A stretch of DNA of 64,000 nucleotides. Origin: Boletus sp. NGJ. Taxonomy: Eukaryota > Basidiomycota > Agaricomycetes > Boletales > Boletaceae. Location: NCBI GenBank assembly GCA_019096195.1, contig JAGTXK010000075.1, positions 62,001-126,000 of the forward strand. The letters are read 5' to 3'. The position numbers were made by a program, and so were the translations under genes. Under the pieces are notes generated by a model. It ran no database searches and had not been told where the DNA came from. It saw nothing but the letters and a program-made list of their open reading frames with translations. The stretch's first letter is position 1. Every line of letters begins with the position of its first letter. Of the stretch, positions 1-10,907 are shown one piece after another.

Positions 1-35
1 CCCCACACAATTCTTACTGCCCCCAATACACGGCA

Positions 36-304
36 GTGGGCACTCAACCGGGTCGCGGTGCACCCATGGAAATAGGAGTCCAGCAGGCTGGACCTTCGAA
101 AGAAACAAGGACCTGTTTCCATTGTGGCAAACCCGGCCACATAAAGCCAAACTGCCCCACGAATCCATTCAAACAGACTGGTCGTCCACCAATGCAGAGA
201 CAGATATGGGATTGGAACCAAGGCTCGTACGTCGAGCAAACCCAGGGAGAAAATGAGTATCCCTCTTTTTTTAATGAACTCCAATCTCAACAATACGCAT
301 CATG
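36..304 (+). pseudogene. gag C-terminal fragment with zinc knuckle
   Basis: C-terminal part of the nucleocapsid region. It carries a CCHC knuckle (C-F-H-C-G-K-P-G-H then four residues and C; spacing CX2CX4HX4C) that would bind the element RNA. The frame stops at a TGA near 302 where copy 2 reads on through a further ~60 codons, so this end is a nonsense or frameshift change. The continuing gag homology runs to the TGA that overlaps the pol ATG at 452. Confidence 0.85.
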
Positions 305-451
305 ACCACTCCCGCAACCTCCCATAGCTACAGCGGCACCAAGTGTAGCAGCAAGGGCATACGTTTCTGATGAGGCAGAAGTGTATTACAGAGACAAGTT
401 TGAAGTGGAGGCCAAAGCCAGAGCTGCTCAGGCTTTAAATGGACAGCGCCA

Positions 452-3400
452 ATGAGTGAAGAGGGAACTCAGCGGCACGAACAATTTTCTTCTTCTTCTC
501 TTACAACATGTACCAGTAGCGACTTTCCTATCTCAGATCTTTCTTCTGTTCTACGTAATTTATCAATGGAATCTGTGAGGGCATCTCAATTGAGCGTGGC
601 ACCGGACTTAAGTGTACTTAATTCCCTCGTCAAACAACAAAAAATATCACGTATCTATAAACCCACAAAGGTTACATTGAACCAAGCATCCACGCTTTCC
701 TATGGCGGAGAATTCTCCCTCAAAACCATAGTATCGTGCAATGTCAATGGCCAGTGGTCACGTTACCGTTTCCAGTCCCTCCTGGATTCTGGGAGCGTCG
801 CATACTTTTATTGATCAGGACTACGTTAAACGTCACGGAATTCCCTTTCTATACTATTGATAACCCCATAAAGATACATAACACTGACGGTTCAGAAGGA
901 GCTATCGGACCGATCCGTCACATGCGTAACACTGATGGTGGAAATTGAAGGACATTATGAAGTAATAGACGCTTACATATCAAAGCTAGGAACCCATCGT
1001 ATGATCATTGGTTATGATTGGCTGTACTGCCACAACCCTGACATCGATTGGATAAAACAAACAATTACTTTTCCCCGCTGTACCTCTTACTGTAAAATTA
1101 TGGGCCTAGGACCCACTTCTTCTTATGAACTGGTTCAGCTTTGTACGATAGAGGAAGGACTCAAAGGGAAAGTTCCACTAACTTATCATGAATTTCTAGA
1201 TGTCTTCTCGGAGAAAGAATCTCAAAGGATGCCTTTACGAAAACACTGGGATCATGCAATCAATCTCAAAGAAGACTTCATCCCAAAGAAAGGACACGTT
1301 ATTCCCCTTTCGGACATTGAGATGGAAGAAGTCAGAACATTCATCGAAAAGGAAGGCTTACATCAAACCCTCAAAATCTCCACAGACATCCCCCATCTTC
1401 TTTATTCCAAAAAAGGACGGTAAAAAATGAATGGTCATGGACTACCAATATTTAAATGAAGGAACCATCAAGAATTCCTATCCACTCCCTCTCATCCCGC
1501 AGTTAATTGATCGACTCAAGAACACGAACCTATTTACGGCTATGGACTTTCGATGGGGATATAACAATGTCCGTATCAAAGAAGGCGATGAATGGAAAGC
1601 AGCCTTCGTCACCCCTATCGGAGCATACGAGCCTACCGTTATGTATTTCGGACTCACAAACTCTTCCCCCACATTCCAAACTATGATGAACGACATATTT
1701 AACTACATGTATGCTGTAGTTGTCATCTACATCGACGACGTCATGAGATTTACATCAAAAAAGACAAAAGAACAACACAAAGAAGTTGTGAAGGAAGTTC
1801 TACACCGCTTACATGAGAACAACCTTTACGTAAAACCAGAAAAGTGGACTTTTTAGGAATGGTCGTATCTAAAGAGGGGGTAGAAATGCAGTCAAAGAAA
1901 GTAGCTGGGGTCATGGATTGGCCAATACCTACACGACTGAAGCAACTCCAAGGCTTCCTTGGACTTTGTAATTATTATAGACGATTCATAGAAGGCTTTG
2001 CACAAATCGCCCGACCCCTAAACGATCTTACCAAGAAAAACGTTCCGTTCAAATGGGGCCCAGAACAACAAGAAGCATTCTCCAACTTAAAAAGAAAATT
2101 TACGGAAGCACCACTTCTTGTATATCCAAACCACGATCAAGAAATGCGCATGGAAACCAATGCCTCAGACATCGCCACGGGAGCAGTGCTCTCTACTCTA
2201 TATAACAATGGTAATTGGCGACCAGTTGCCTTTATCTCTCACTCCTTTAATAGCGCAGAGTGCAATTATCCAATTTACGACAAGAAACTGCTTGCAGTAA
2301 TTTGCGCCCTAGAAGAATGGTGCCACTATCTAATTGGTCGAGAAGGATTTGAAATCTGGACCGACCACAAAAACTTAGAATATTGGAAAAAGCCTCAAAC
2401 GCTTAGTGGACGACAAGCACGTTGGCATGCACTTCTTCAAGAATTTAATTATTCTTTTGTTTACAAACCAGGTTCTTCAAATGGAAGAGCCAACGCTCTT
2501 TCCAGAAGACCCGATCATGGTGACGCAGTGCAAGATCACAATCAAAACATCACGATTCTCCCTTCTTCTATTTTTATAAACCATGTTTCTCTATCTTCAG
2601 ATCTTATAACAAAAATACAAAAAGAATCTAAAAAATATAACATAAACGCCATAAACAATTTCCTTTTCTATTCTAAACTTAATCTATTCAAAAATGAAAA
2701 AGACCAAATATTCGTTCCCGAAACCTTACGTACAGAAATCATTACTTTATGTCATGACTCGCCTATTGCAGGACATGGCGGTCACTCCAAAACTATACAC
2801 ACTCTTTCTCAATATTTCTCATGGCCAGGAGTCACAAAGGACATAAAAAATTATGTAGATCACTGCCAAGTGTGTGCCCTCATGAAGGGTAAGCAAAATG
2901 CACCAGCAGGAAAAGTTATTCCTCTACCCACGGCAAAAAGACCATGGGAAGATTTATTGGTAGACTTTATCATAGGTCTACCTTCATCACACTCCTTTAC
3001 AGCTATTTGCATCGTTGTGGACAGATTTTCTAAAGAAGTTATTTTCATACCTATTTACAATACATGCTCTTCGAAAAACCTTGCCGTTTTATTTAGAGAC
3101 CATGTTTGGTCAACACATGGACTCCCTTCTACCCTCGTATCAGATCGAGGACCACAGTTCATTTCTGCCTTCACCCAGGAGCTTTGTAAGCTCCTTGGAA
3201 TAAAACAAAAAATCTCTACGGCATATCATCCGCAAACGGACGGACAAACCAAACGTGTAAACTGAGATCTCGAGCAGTATCTCCGCACATATGCTGGAAA
3301 GAAACAAAACGACTGGGTCAAATGGTTGAAGTTAGCCCAATTCTCGCATAATAACACTGTTACAACAGCTACTGGCGAGATACCTTTCAAAGTCACACGA

Positions 3401-4086
3401 AACTACATACCACGTATGGGTTTTGAAGGGAATCTCACGGCTTTGCGAAGGAAATTGGATGAAATCATAAGAATATTGAAGAAGCGCTAGAAGCTACACA
3501 AGAGAGGATGATCACCTCTTCCAATAAAAAACGATCCACTGCACCCAGATATTCTATTGGTCAACAGGTGTGGCTATCTACAGATAAATTAAAACTTCCA
3601 TATACAGTGAAAAAACTTACACAAAAATGGATTGGTCCTTATGCTATCACAAGGATTCTTCCTAACGCCATAACGCTTAAACTCCCCAACTCTGTTCACA
3701 TTCATCCAACGGTGAACATCTCTCGCGTCAAACCATACAAAGAAACGCTGCCTGGACAGCCCAAATCACAACCTGACGCTATAGAGATTGATGAAGAGGG
3801 AGAAGAGCAGTTTGAAGTTGATTTTATTGCCGCTTCCAGGATGAAGAATAGCAAATTAGAATATCTGGTTCACTGGAAGGGTTACGATGAAACCGATCAT
3901 ACCTGGGAATCTGATGAAATTCGTATCACTGCACCGGATGCAGTCAAAGATTTCCATCGTCTTAATCCTTCCGCACCATGCAAGCTTCACGGTTTATCCA
4001 TCTCAGCATTCACTTCATTATTCACTCCTTATGAAAACTTCACCAAAAATGAAAAAACAATGACTCGCCTGGAATTCGAGTCTTAA
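452..4086 (+). pseudogene. Broken pol polyprotein (PR-RT-RNaseH-IN-chromodomain), gypsy copy 1
   Basis: Pol begins at an ATG overlapping the gag stop as ATGA, as in copy 2. Protease: the LLDSG active-site stretch is followed at once by a frame change (about 790-800). RT: the catalytic Y-I-D-D box is intact near 1730-1742. RNase H spans about 2140-2400. Integrase has an HHCC zinc region (about 2750-2880) and the first two acidic residues (VDF and SDRGPQF), but the third, in QTE of the sister copy, reads QTK, followed by an in-frame TGA at about 3263. The chromodomain (WKGY and TWE motifs, about 3820-3950) ends at TAA 4084-4086. At least five frame breaks make it non-coding as it stands. Confidence 0.9.
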
Positions 4087-4097
4087 AGAGGGGGTAG

Positions 4098-4576
4098 TGT
4101 TATAATATAAGAAATTTTCAAACTTTTCAAACAAACACTTACGCTTCATTTTCTTCAACTATTTTCTTCATAAGTCATGTGACTGTGCATGTGACCATGG
4201 AAACACATCACATGATAGGTCTAGAACCTATGACATCATATGACGTCACACCTCATGTGATCCACGCCTCTTTAATTTCTGCTCTTCTCACACAGCCCTA
4301 TTAATCTCCATCTTACTATACTTAGTAATTTATCACACGCACTGCTTGGTCCGTGCGCACTCTCCTCATGTATATAAAGTAGCACTTTGATGACTGGTAT
4401 CCCCAGTCTAATCCACTTGTATTTTTCCTCCAACAACTCATTAGCTTTGGCTATTCTGGTCATTGTAGGGTTGGGAACAGTACGGACAATGACTCCCCAC
4501 CTGATTTGTTCAGCCAGGATTCGTGTAACCTGCAAATAGTCCTAGCCTTGTGGTTTTGTTCCGAAAGGTCATAACA
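4098..4576 (+). repeat. 3' LTR of gypsy copy 1
   Basis: A 479-bp LTR starting TGTTATAATA and ending TCATAACA (TG...CA), right after the purine tract AAAGAGGGGGTAG that primes plus-strand synthesis. It aligns along its whole length with the two LTRs of copy 2. A TATATAAA box lies near 4372. The next bases (GTCTAGGCTA) are Tc1 transposase sequence, so the boundary is exact on this side; the matching target duplication would be left of the window. Confidence 0.92.
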
Positions 4577-5359
4577 GTCTAGGCTACCCATCTCATCAAT
4601 TCTACTCTCTCTTCTCCTGTCTCTGCTCAAACTGTTAGGAATGTTCTCAAGTCTGCATCTCTCAAGGCTGTAGTCAAGAAAAAGAAGCCACTCTTGTTTG
4701 TGAAGCATAGGCAACATAGGCTGGCCTTTGCTCTCAAGCACCAACATTGGACTGTGGAGGACTGGACTAGGGTTATATGGTCAGATGAAACCAAGATCAA
4801 CAGGATTGGGTCAGATAGAAGGAAGTATGTATGGAAATTGGTAGGAAAGTCTTTGCAAGACAAGGAAGTTCAGGGAACAGTAAAGTTTGAAGGAGGTTCC
4901 TTAATAGTTTGGGGATGCATGAGTTGGAGTGGAGTGGGGATTCTTGCAGAGGTTGAAGGGAGGATGAATGCTGAGCAGTATGTCTCCATTTTGGAGGATA
5001 ATCTGCTTCCTTCCATGGAAAATTCTGGAATTTCTAAAGAGAGCATTATCTTTCAACAAGATAATAACCTCAAACACACCTCTAAAAGAGCCAAGGAGTG
5101 GCTGGAATCTCAAGGGATCAAGCTTCTTGACTGGCCAGCACAATCTCCAGACCTTAATCCCATTGAACATCTCTGGCAAATCCTCAAAAAAAAACTCAAT
5201 AGCTATACAACATCACCAAAAGGAGTATGGGAGCTTTGGAAGAGAATTGAAGTGGAGTGGGGGAAGATAGAGGTTGAGGAGTGTCAAGGATTGGTAGAGA
5301 GTATGCCTAGAAGACTAGAGGCAGTGATAAAGGCAAAGGGAGGGCATACAAAGTACTAA
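4577..5359 (+). pseudogene. Tc1-family transposase (DD34E), N-terminus separated by gypsy copy 1
   Basis: DDE transposase of the Tc1 type, which would cut and rejoin its element at TA sites. The reading frame is open from 4583 to the stop at 5359 and has all three catalytic sites: WSDE, FQQDN and DLNPIE, with Asp-to-Glu spacing fitting DD34E. One stop (TAG at 4580-4582) lies next to the gypsy junction where element 2 has CAG (VQAIHHIN in element 2), so it looks like a C-to-T change. The N-terminal helix-turn-helix half is not in the window. It is a broken gene, although its catalytic part is unusually well preserved. Confidence 0.9.
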
Positions 5360-5378
5360 ATTGAAGAATAGAAATGTT

Positions 5379-5590
5379 GCTCAAAAAAGTGTTCCAATGA
5401 CATGTCACTTTAATATGGCTATATCTTAGTGCCATGACAACCAAATTATATGACTAAGGGCTCATCTTCAGGGCAAGGATTAGGGCTATCAATGGCCCAG
5501 CAAGGGTTAGGGCTAATACCTTTTGGTTTTTTTGCAAATGTCAAGTCTTTGCAAAATAGCCAAACATTGGGACACTTTTTTGAGCCACTG
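5379..5590. repeat. Foldback terminus of Tc1 element 1
   Basis: The outer 5' end read inward on the minus strand (CAGTGGCTCAAAAAAGTG...) has an inner copy in the opposite direction at 5379-5399. The 21-bp stretch at 5379-5399 and the reverse complement of 5566-5586 differ at one base. The whole ~212 bp can fold on itself. It is closely related to the 5' end of Tc1 element 2 at 6285-6457. Confidence 0.8.
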
Positions 5591-5592
5591 TA

Positions 5593-6282
5593 AGTCATGT
5601 GAAAAGACAGTAATGCTGGATTATAATGGTTAGCATCTAAATATATTTTGTAGAAATTTGAGAAGCTATGCAATTTACTAATGACAAAAGGTGAGGTTGT
5701 AAAAAACAATGGGTTCACTATTGGATCAAGTAGGAGACTGGGTATTGGTCTTACAAAGTATTTAGCTACTTATGGCTAGGGGTGCTATTCTTATGAAGTA
5801 ACATGTCTGTGAATGGGAGTGACTATGGACTTACAATATTCTATACTTATGGCTAGGTTACTTAGACTTACAGATAGTTGAAAGGCCAATTCAGATGCTT
5901 TATCTTGGACTTATGTATGTCATGTAAAGGTTTTACATGTATAGCTACTTTACTGACACTAAGATGTATGTATCTATTCACCATGGATTATGGATTTGTG
6001 GCATGTAGACTATAGCTTTGGTCTACTGACTACCATAATTCATATTGTAGATATCTGGACTTACATCATGTGGTCTACAAGTGACTTAGAGAAGGCTGTA
6101 GTCATTGTGCTTATTAGTCATATTGATGGACTTACATATATTGCATAGTTCACTAGCTTGTGATAGCATGGAGAATAAAGTCTCACTGATCATGTTTCTG
6201 GCTGTATTAATGTTGCTTATAGTAGTACCAATCATCCCCATTGATGATGTTCCAATTGTACAGCATGTTCAGGCCCATAGAA
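5593..6282. other. AT-rich spacer between two Tc1 elements, no gene seen
   Basis: About 690 bp between the TA of element 1 and the TA of element 2. I see no coding signal and no repeat shared with the rest of the window. It may be old host or transposon sequence decayed beyond recognition. Confidence 0.6.
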
Positions 6283-6284
6283 TA

Positions 6285-6457
6285 CAGTGGCACAAAAAAG
6301 TGTCCCAATGTTAAAAAGACTTGACATTTGCAGGAGAACTCAAAGACATTAGCCCTAATCCTTGTCCTGACAATGAGCCCTTAGTTATATGATTTGATTG
6401 TCATGGCACTGAAATATAGCCATATTAAAATGATATGTTATTGGAACACTTATTTGA
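6285..6457. repeat. Left foldback terminus of Tc1 element 2
   Basis: Begins CAGTGGCACAAAAAAGTG and ends with an inverted, slightly decayed inner copy (ATTGGAACACTTATTTGA). It shares long blocks with the terminus of element 1 in reverse orientation, including the internal AGCCCTAATCCTTG segment. Confidence 0.78.
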
Positions 6458-6598
6458 CTCTGATATTATCAACTATCATTTAGTAAATAACATAAGGTTC
6501 TGATGGATGCTGTGCTTCAACCCTGTCTGATTATGTCACTTACATAATTCCAAATGACATAAAGAGCAGAGATACCATCCAGCTAACTCTACTTCATC

Positions 6599-7634
6599 AT
6601 GAAATCCATTCCCTTCTCTACTAGAGTTAATATTTTCTCTCTCTCTGAATCTGGCCTTTCTACTAGGCAGATATCATTTCAAACTGGTCTGGGGAAGTCT
6701 ACTGTGGCCAGGGTTATCAAAGAGATCCACCCAGGCAAGGAAAACATCAAATTAGAATGTTCTTCCAAACTTTCTTCTACTAATAAAAGAAGAATTGTCT
6801 TTAGTATCACATCTGGCAAAGTTGAAAATGCTGTCCAGGCTATCCATCATATCAATTCCATTATTCCTAGTCCAGTCTCCTCACAAACAGTGAGAAGACT
6901 CCTCAAAAAACATTCATTCAAGGCTGTAACAAAGAAGAAAAAGCCATTTCTTGCTACAAGAAAAAAAAAAAGTGTTTAGCCTTTGCTCTAAAGTATCAGA
7001 AATGGACTATTGAGGACTGGAAGAGGGTTATTTGGTCATATGTTATTTGGTCATATGAGATCAAAATAAACATAATAGGGTCAGATGGAAAGGAATAGGT
7101 ATGGAAACAGGCAGGTGAGGGCCTTATTAACAGAGAGGTTCAGGAAACAGTGAAGTTTGGAGGAGGAAATATCATGGTATGGTATGGGGGTGTATGGGTT
7201 GGGAAGGTGTTGGGCACCTTGCAGAGGTTGAGGGAAGGGTGGATGCCAATCAATGTGTGGACATTTTGAAGGACAACTTGCTTCCCAGCTTGAAGGAACC
7301 TGGAATTTCTCTAGAGGATGTGATTTTTCAATAGGACAATGACCCCAAACATACCTCCAATATAGCCAAAACATGGATGAAGGACAATTATATCAATCTC
7401 CTGAATTGGCCTCCACAATCTCCAGATCTTAATTCTATTGAACACCTTTGGCATCACATCAAAAAGGAGCTTGCCAAGTATTTAAGACATGCCAAAGGAG
7501 TATGGGAGATTTGGGATAGAGTGGCAGAAGTATGGAACAACATAAATCCAGAGGAATGTTAGAATTTGATTGAAAGCATGCCTAGGAGGATCCAAGCAGT
7601 GATCAAGGCCAAAGGAGGTCATACAAAGCACTAG
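6599..7634 (+). pseudogene. Tc1-family transposase relic of element 2
   Basis: The N-terminal part (6599-6979) has the helix-turn-helix region that binds the element ends (residues ~5-60, with SGLSTRQISFQTGLGKSTV-like spacing). It ends in a frame change within an A-run at ~6960-6973. The following frame carries WTIEDW, then a 15-bp tandem duplication (7027-7041 and 7042-7056) beside the first catalytic site, where WSDE now reads WSYE. There are further stops at about 7097, 7332 (before DND, the second Asp) and 7559. The third site DLNSIE is present. Loss of the first catalytic Asp and several stops show it is dead. About 60% like element 1 by eye. Confidence 0.9.
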
Positions 7635-7670
7635 AATTGGCCGATTCTATAGATTCGATATATATGTGGT

Positions 7671-7878
7671 TACAAAATTGAGTCAATGACTTGCTAATTT
7701 GAATTGACTATATCTCCATGGATACTTATTTAAATTATATAAGTCTTTTTTAACAGATAGCCAGGAGCAGACACATTTAGATACCTACTTATACTTTGGC
7801 TCTATTTGTTCATGTTCCTGAGTTATATAGCTAATACTCCAAAATCTCAAAACATTAACTCAATTTTCGAAGTCACTG
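7671..7878. repeat. Right foldback terminus of Tc1 element 2
   Basis: The inner ACAAAATTGAGTCAATG (from 7671) is matched in reverse by CATTAACTCAATTTTCG near the end, which closes with TCACTG and TA. It follows the same design as the other two termini, with diverged sequence. Confidence 0.65.
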
Positions 7879-7880
7879 TA

Positions 7881-8224
7881 TTTATACCCTAGTCATATCT
7901 TCATCTGCCATACCCAGCTTGGCTTACCTCCACAATATACAAGAGGTATTGAACATAAGCTAATAATAGAATAGAATCATATTATTATAATTATTGGAAA
8001 ATGGGTGGACTTATAGTGATCTCCAAAACTGTTGCAATAACTAACCCTAATATGGTGCACACAGCACACCACAAACACCCATGGAAATTCTGCTTGGCTT
8101 TGGTGGGGATAAACAAAGTACAAACCCCTGGCTACAAATGGGTCCCTAGATTGTGTGATTTGGCTTAGTGGCCATGGAGATATGCCCATTGCACAATGAC
8201 AATACCATTGCAATAGTTTTGCAT
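7881..8224. other. AT-rich sequence without recognisable gene
   Basis: It contains an ATTATTATAATTATT stretch around 7980 and then leads into the 3' flank of the minus-strand Tc1 transposase relic. It may include the 3' untranslated part and terminus of that third element, but I could not place an end with TA and a TIR. Confidence 0.4.
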
Positions 8225-9550
8225 CTCTTGGGAGTGGGCATTAGTACTTGGTATAGCCTCCTCTTGCCTTGAGCACTGCCTCAACCCCTCCTAGGCATGC
8301 TTTCAATCAACTTCTGACACTTCTCAGGTAATATCCCCTCCCATTCCATCTAAGCTTTCTTCCATAACTTATAAATTCTAGTAGAAGGATGTCCTTGATC
8401 TGCTAGCTTTCTTTTGAGGTGACTTCAGAGATATTCAATGTGGTTTAGGTCAGGAGACTGTGCTGGCCACACCATAGTCCCAAAACCCTGCTCTCCAAGC
8501 CACACTTTCACCTTTTTGCAAATATGCTTGGGGTCTGTTATGCCGGGTAACAATGTGACACGTTTCCGTATAATCAACCCTGTTTGATTATAGGACTAGC
8601 AGGACTTGAGGGGAAAATACCTCCAGAGGCCCAATGATTCCTCTGACTGGGGACCGCTGCTAGCTTTACGTAGAGTCCTGTCATTATCTCTACGACCAAT
8701 GGTGGAGTCTTGGATTTACCAATGGTGGCGCAATCCTCTGAGAAGGAAGGCCAGACCGGATGCGGAGGCCAGAGACCTAGTGCCTTCCACAGACTAGTCT
8801 TCTGGGCTTACACGGCCTAGTGCCGGTGGCAGAGTCCTGGGCTTACTGGGTCAGTGGTGGAGTCCTAGCCGACGGCGACCAACCTCTGTTGGTTGTTGGA
8901 GTTGCTGAAGCTTTAGAAGCCTGTAACGGCAACAACGGCACACAAGTGCGAAGTGATGAGAAGGATGATCATGAGCGCAAGGGCGATCACCTCCAGAGCA
9001 TGGAGAAGGCTTCTGAGGTGAAGTGGAACCTTTAGTGGGAGAAGCTTGGTAGATTACATGGGAAGGAGTGTAGATCTAGGTTAGAGTTACATGAAGGGCC
9101 CATGTCCCTATTTATAGGCCTTGTCCATCTAGGGCAGGCTTCGTAACAAATATAGTAATCATAAGTCGCAGACGAAAGATTACTATAAAAGGATCAAGGC
9201 ATGAGTCTGAATGGGGAAAATAGGAGTACTAGGCTGTGTACGAGAGAGCACAGCCAGGGAGGCAATGTCTTTAATCGGATCGAGAAGGAAGAAAGCATGT
9301 ATCAAATGAAATAAGGGAGGCAGTGTCCATACCAAACAGGTAGCTTCCTAAAAAGGGAGTTACGAGTAACTTCCTAGAAAGGAGGTTCTGGATGGGGCAA
9401 TGCCTGAGTTGGTGTCACGGGGGAATCCCAGAAGAATCCCTGGTCCGAGTCGAAGAATAGGTCGTCCCATAGTCCTACAGGAGGTGAAGGAAGGGGAAAA
9501 GATGTACCCCCTTCAGTAACCGTAACAGGGTCATTGTCTTGCTATACCTG
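8225..9550 (-). pseudogene. Third Tc1-family transposase relic, split by a solo LTR
   Basis: Minus-strand C-terminal part of a Tc1 transposase. From 9550 down it reads QDNDPKH (second catalytic Asp) and resumes below the LTR with a segment containing AQSPDLN-HIEYL (third catalytic Glu), then LIESMPRR near 8290. The LTR at 8536-9527 entered exactly inside the codons for DPK, duplicating GGGTC. Stops interrupt the frame (after IEYL and in the middle of KKA-ME). Sequence upstream of the QDN box (9550-9900) no longer aligns clearly. A TACAGTATGTCTCACTT motif at about 9880-9897 on the minus strand may be its 5' terminus. Confidence 0.78.
8536..9527 (-). repeat. Solo LTR, family X, copy 1 (992 bp)
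   Basis: Bounded by TGTTATGCC... and ...CCGTAACA (TG/CA) and flanked by a perfect 5-bp duplication GGGTC (8531-8535 and 9528-9532). Read on the minus strand it aligns with the X copies at 11543 and 22292, beginning TGTTACGGTTACTGAAGG and ending near CATAACA. A TATAAATA box lies in the same orientation (plus-strand ~9108-9115). No internal region and no second LTR exist, so it is a solo LTR left by LTR-LTR recombination. It is CpG-rich compared with its surroundings, so probably young. Confidence 0.9.
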
Positions 9551-10907
9551 CCTGGCATAAGAGATAATCTTGCTGTGGGATATACTATCTACATCACAAA
9601 CACAGCACTGATAAGCTTTCAGATTGTAAAGGGTGCTGATCACCTGGAATGTAGCAGAGGTGACAAAAATTGCCCTGTAAAGGGAACTGGGTGTACTCAT
9701 CTGAGTACTTGAGAGATGGAAGTAAGTGTTAGTGAACTTATTACCTTCATAAAAACATGTATAACTGTCAAATTGACTATCAATAAACTCCAGGGAGTCA
9801 AGGCACACACCTGGTATTATATTGGAAAAAGTTAAAGTAGCATTCTAATATCTACATTTGTGTTACAAAATTGTCCACACACACTCTAAGTGAGACATAC
9901 TGTATAATATATGGCTGGCAAGAGCAAATGTGAACACCATGATATTGGTGAAGCCATGGTTTTTTTCTTATATGTCACTTTCATCATGACATGCAGCTGC
10001 TGTAGTATCCATTTCTTGGTTTTGCCCATAGTGAATGGTGACAGCAATGGGAAGATGGTTGATGATGAAGCTATCTTTCTTGTAGGCATCTGGAGCATCC
10101 TCAACCCAGTTATCCCATGTCTGAAGAACCTTTGCATGAAGCCACTTGAACTCTTGAAGTATTGTTTGTTCATATAGTTCCTTTTATTTTCACATTCCCT
10201 AAGAAATATATCAATAGTCTGCTTTACTGTGTGTTGCAATGTTATATGAATGGTGTGACTAATCATGATAATGCTAATTAAAAAGGCTTTATAATTTGAG
10301 CTGATAAGATAATAATTTAGCAATATGCATTACAAGTACACATAAATGCCATTATGGTTCACTCATACAAGTACCTGATATGGGTAGGTATTGTTGTGAA
10401 TGCTTCTGGGATTCTTTTATCTCATTTTCACATCTCTCTAAATCCCTATCACCATCATGCTACCAGCTGCTCACAAGTCCTGACAATGATTCAAATTCCA
10501 ACCTCTAATAATGCAGTGTCATTATTGTGAAAGCCTACTCATGGCCCAAGGACTAAAGGGGCATGGAAAGAGCTACCAGAATTGTATGTATATATGTACA
10601 GTGTGCTCAATTGAGCATGCTATGTCAAAAGAATTGAGAAGAAGCATCAATGATATGAGTACTTTCTAAATCTGAATTGCATCACCAGATATGACATTGA
10701 TCTTATGGATACTGTACATTAACTAATACTAAACCATAATAATCAGTGCAGCATATTCAGAATTTGATGATGACCCAGAACACACCAGCTAGAGATGTGC
10801 CTCCTGTAACCAGTGAGCTAATAATATACTATACCCAAGTTTTTGCTCACTGTTTTGGTTGATGATTCACTTCTTTGACAGTATGAATTCTTTCATCCAT
10901 TACAATA
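9551..10907. other. AT-rich degenerate sequence
   Basis: No intact gene. A 145-codon minus-strand open frame (9886-10323) and overlapping frames show no motif I recognise. The region lies between a Tc1 relic and repeat Z, so it is probably transposon debris. Confidence 0.5.

Larger units (their letters stand above)
1..4576 (+). mobile_element. Ty3/gypsy chromovirus, copy 1 (5' truncated by window edge)
   Basis: Right part of an LTR retrotransposon whose 5' LTR and most of gag lie outside the window. The order gag zinc knuckle, protease, reverse transcriptase, RNase H, integrase, chromodomain and 3' LTR is the Ty3/gypsy order, and the terminal chromodomain makes it a chromovirus. It is collinear with the fuller copy at 12312-18739 and was used with it to place frameshifts. 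It lies inside a Tc1-type transposase gene, which resumes at 4577, so it is the younger of the two. Base composition is intermediate between the CpG-rich copy 2 and the CpG-poor copy 3, suggesting middle age. Confidence 0.93.
4577..5590 (+). mobile_element. Tc1-type DNA transposon 1, 3' part, split by gypsy copy 1
   Basis: The 3' half of a Tc1-like element: transposase C-terminal two thirds, then a terminus ending CACTG followed by TA (5591-5592), the classic Tc1/mariner target dinucleotide. Its 5' half should lie left of the window, beyond the start of gypsy copy 1. The last 212 bp form a foldback (separate entry). Confidence 0.88.
6285..7878 (+). mobile_element. Tc1-type DNA transposon 2, complete but inactivated
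   Basis: About 1.59 kb, flanked by TA on both sides (6283-6284 and 7879-7880), starting CAGTGG and ending CACTG. It contains one degenerate transposase gene. Both ends are foldbacks of ~175-210 bp. The left end matches element 1's end nearly base for base, while the right end is clearly diverged (revcomp begins CAGTGACTTCGAAAATTG). The two termini therefore do not look like a matched pair. Confidence 0.82.

Noticed and set aside
9886-10323. 145-codon minus-strand open frame in AT-rich DNA
   Set aside because: Surrounded by transposon relics; no motif of a known transposase or host family seen. AT-rich DNA with few GC stops may leave chance frames.
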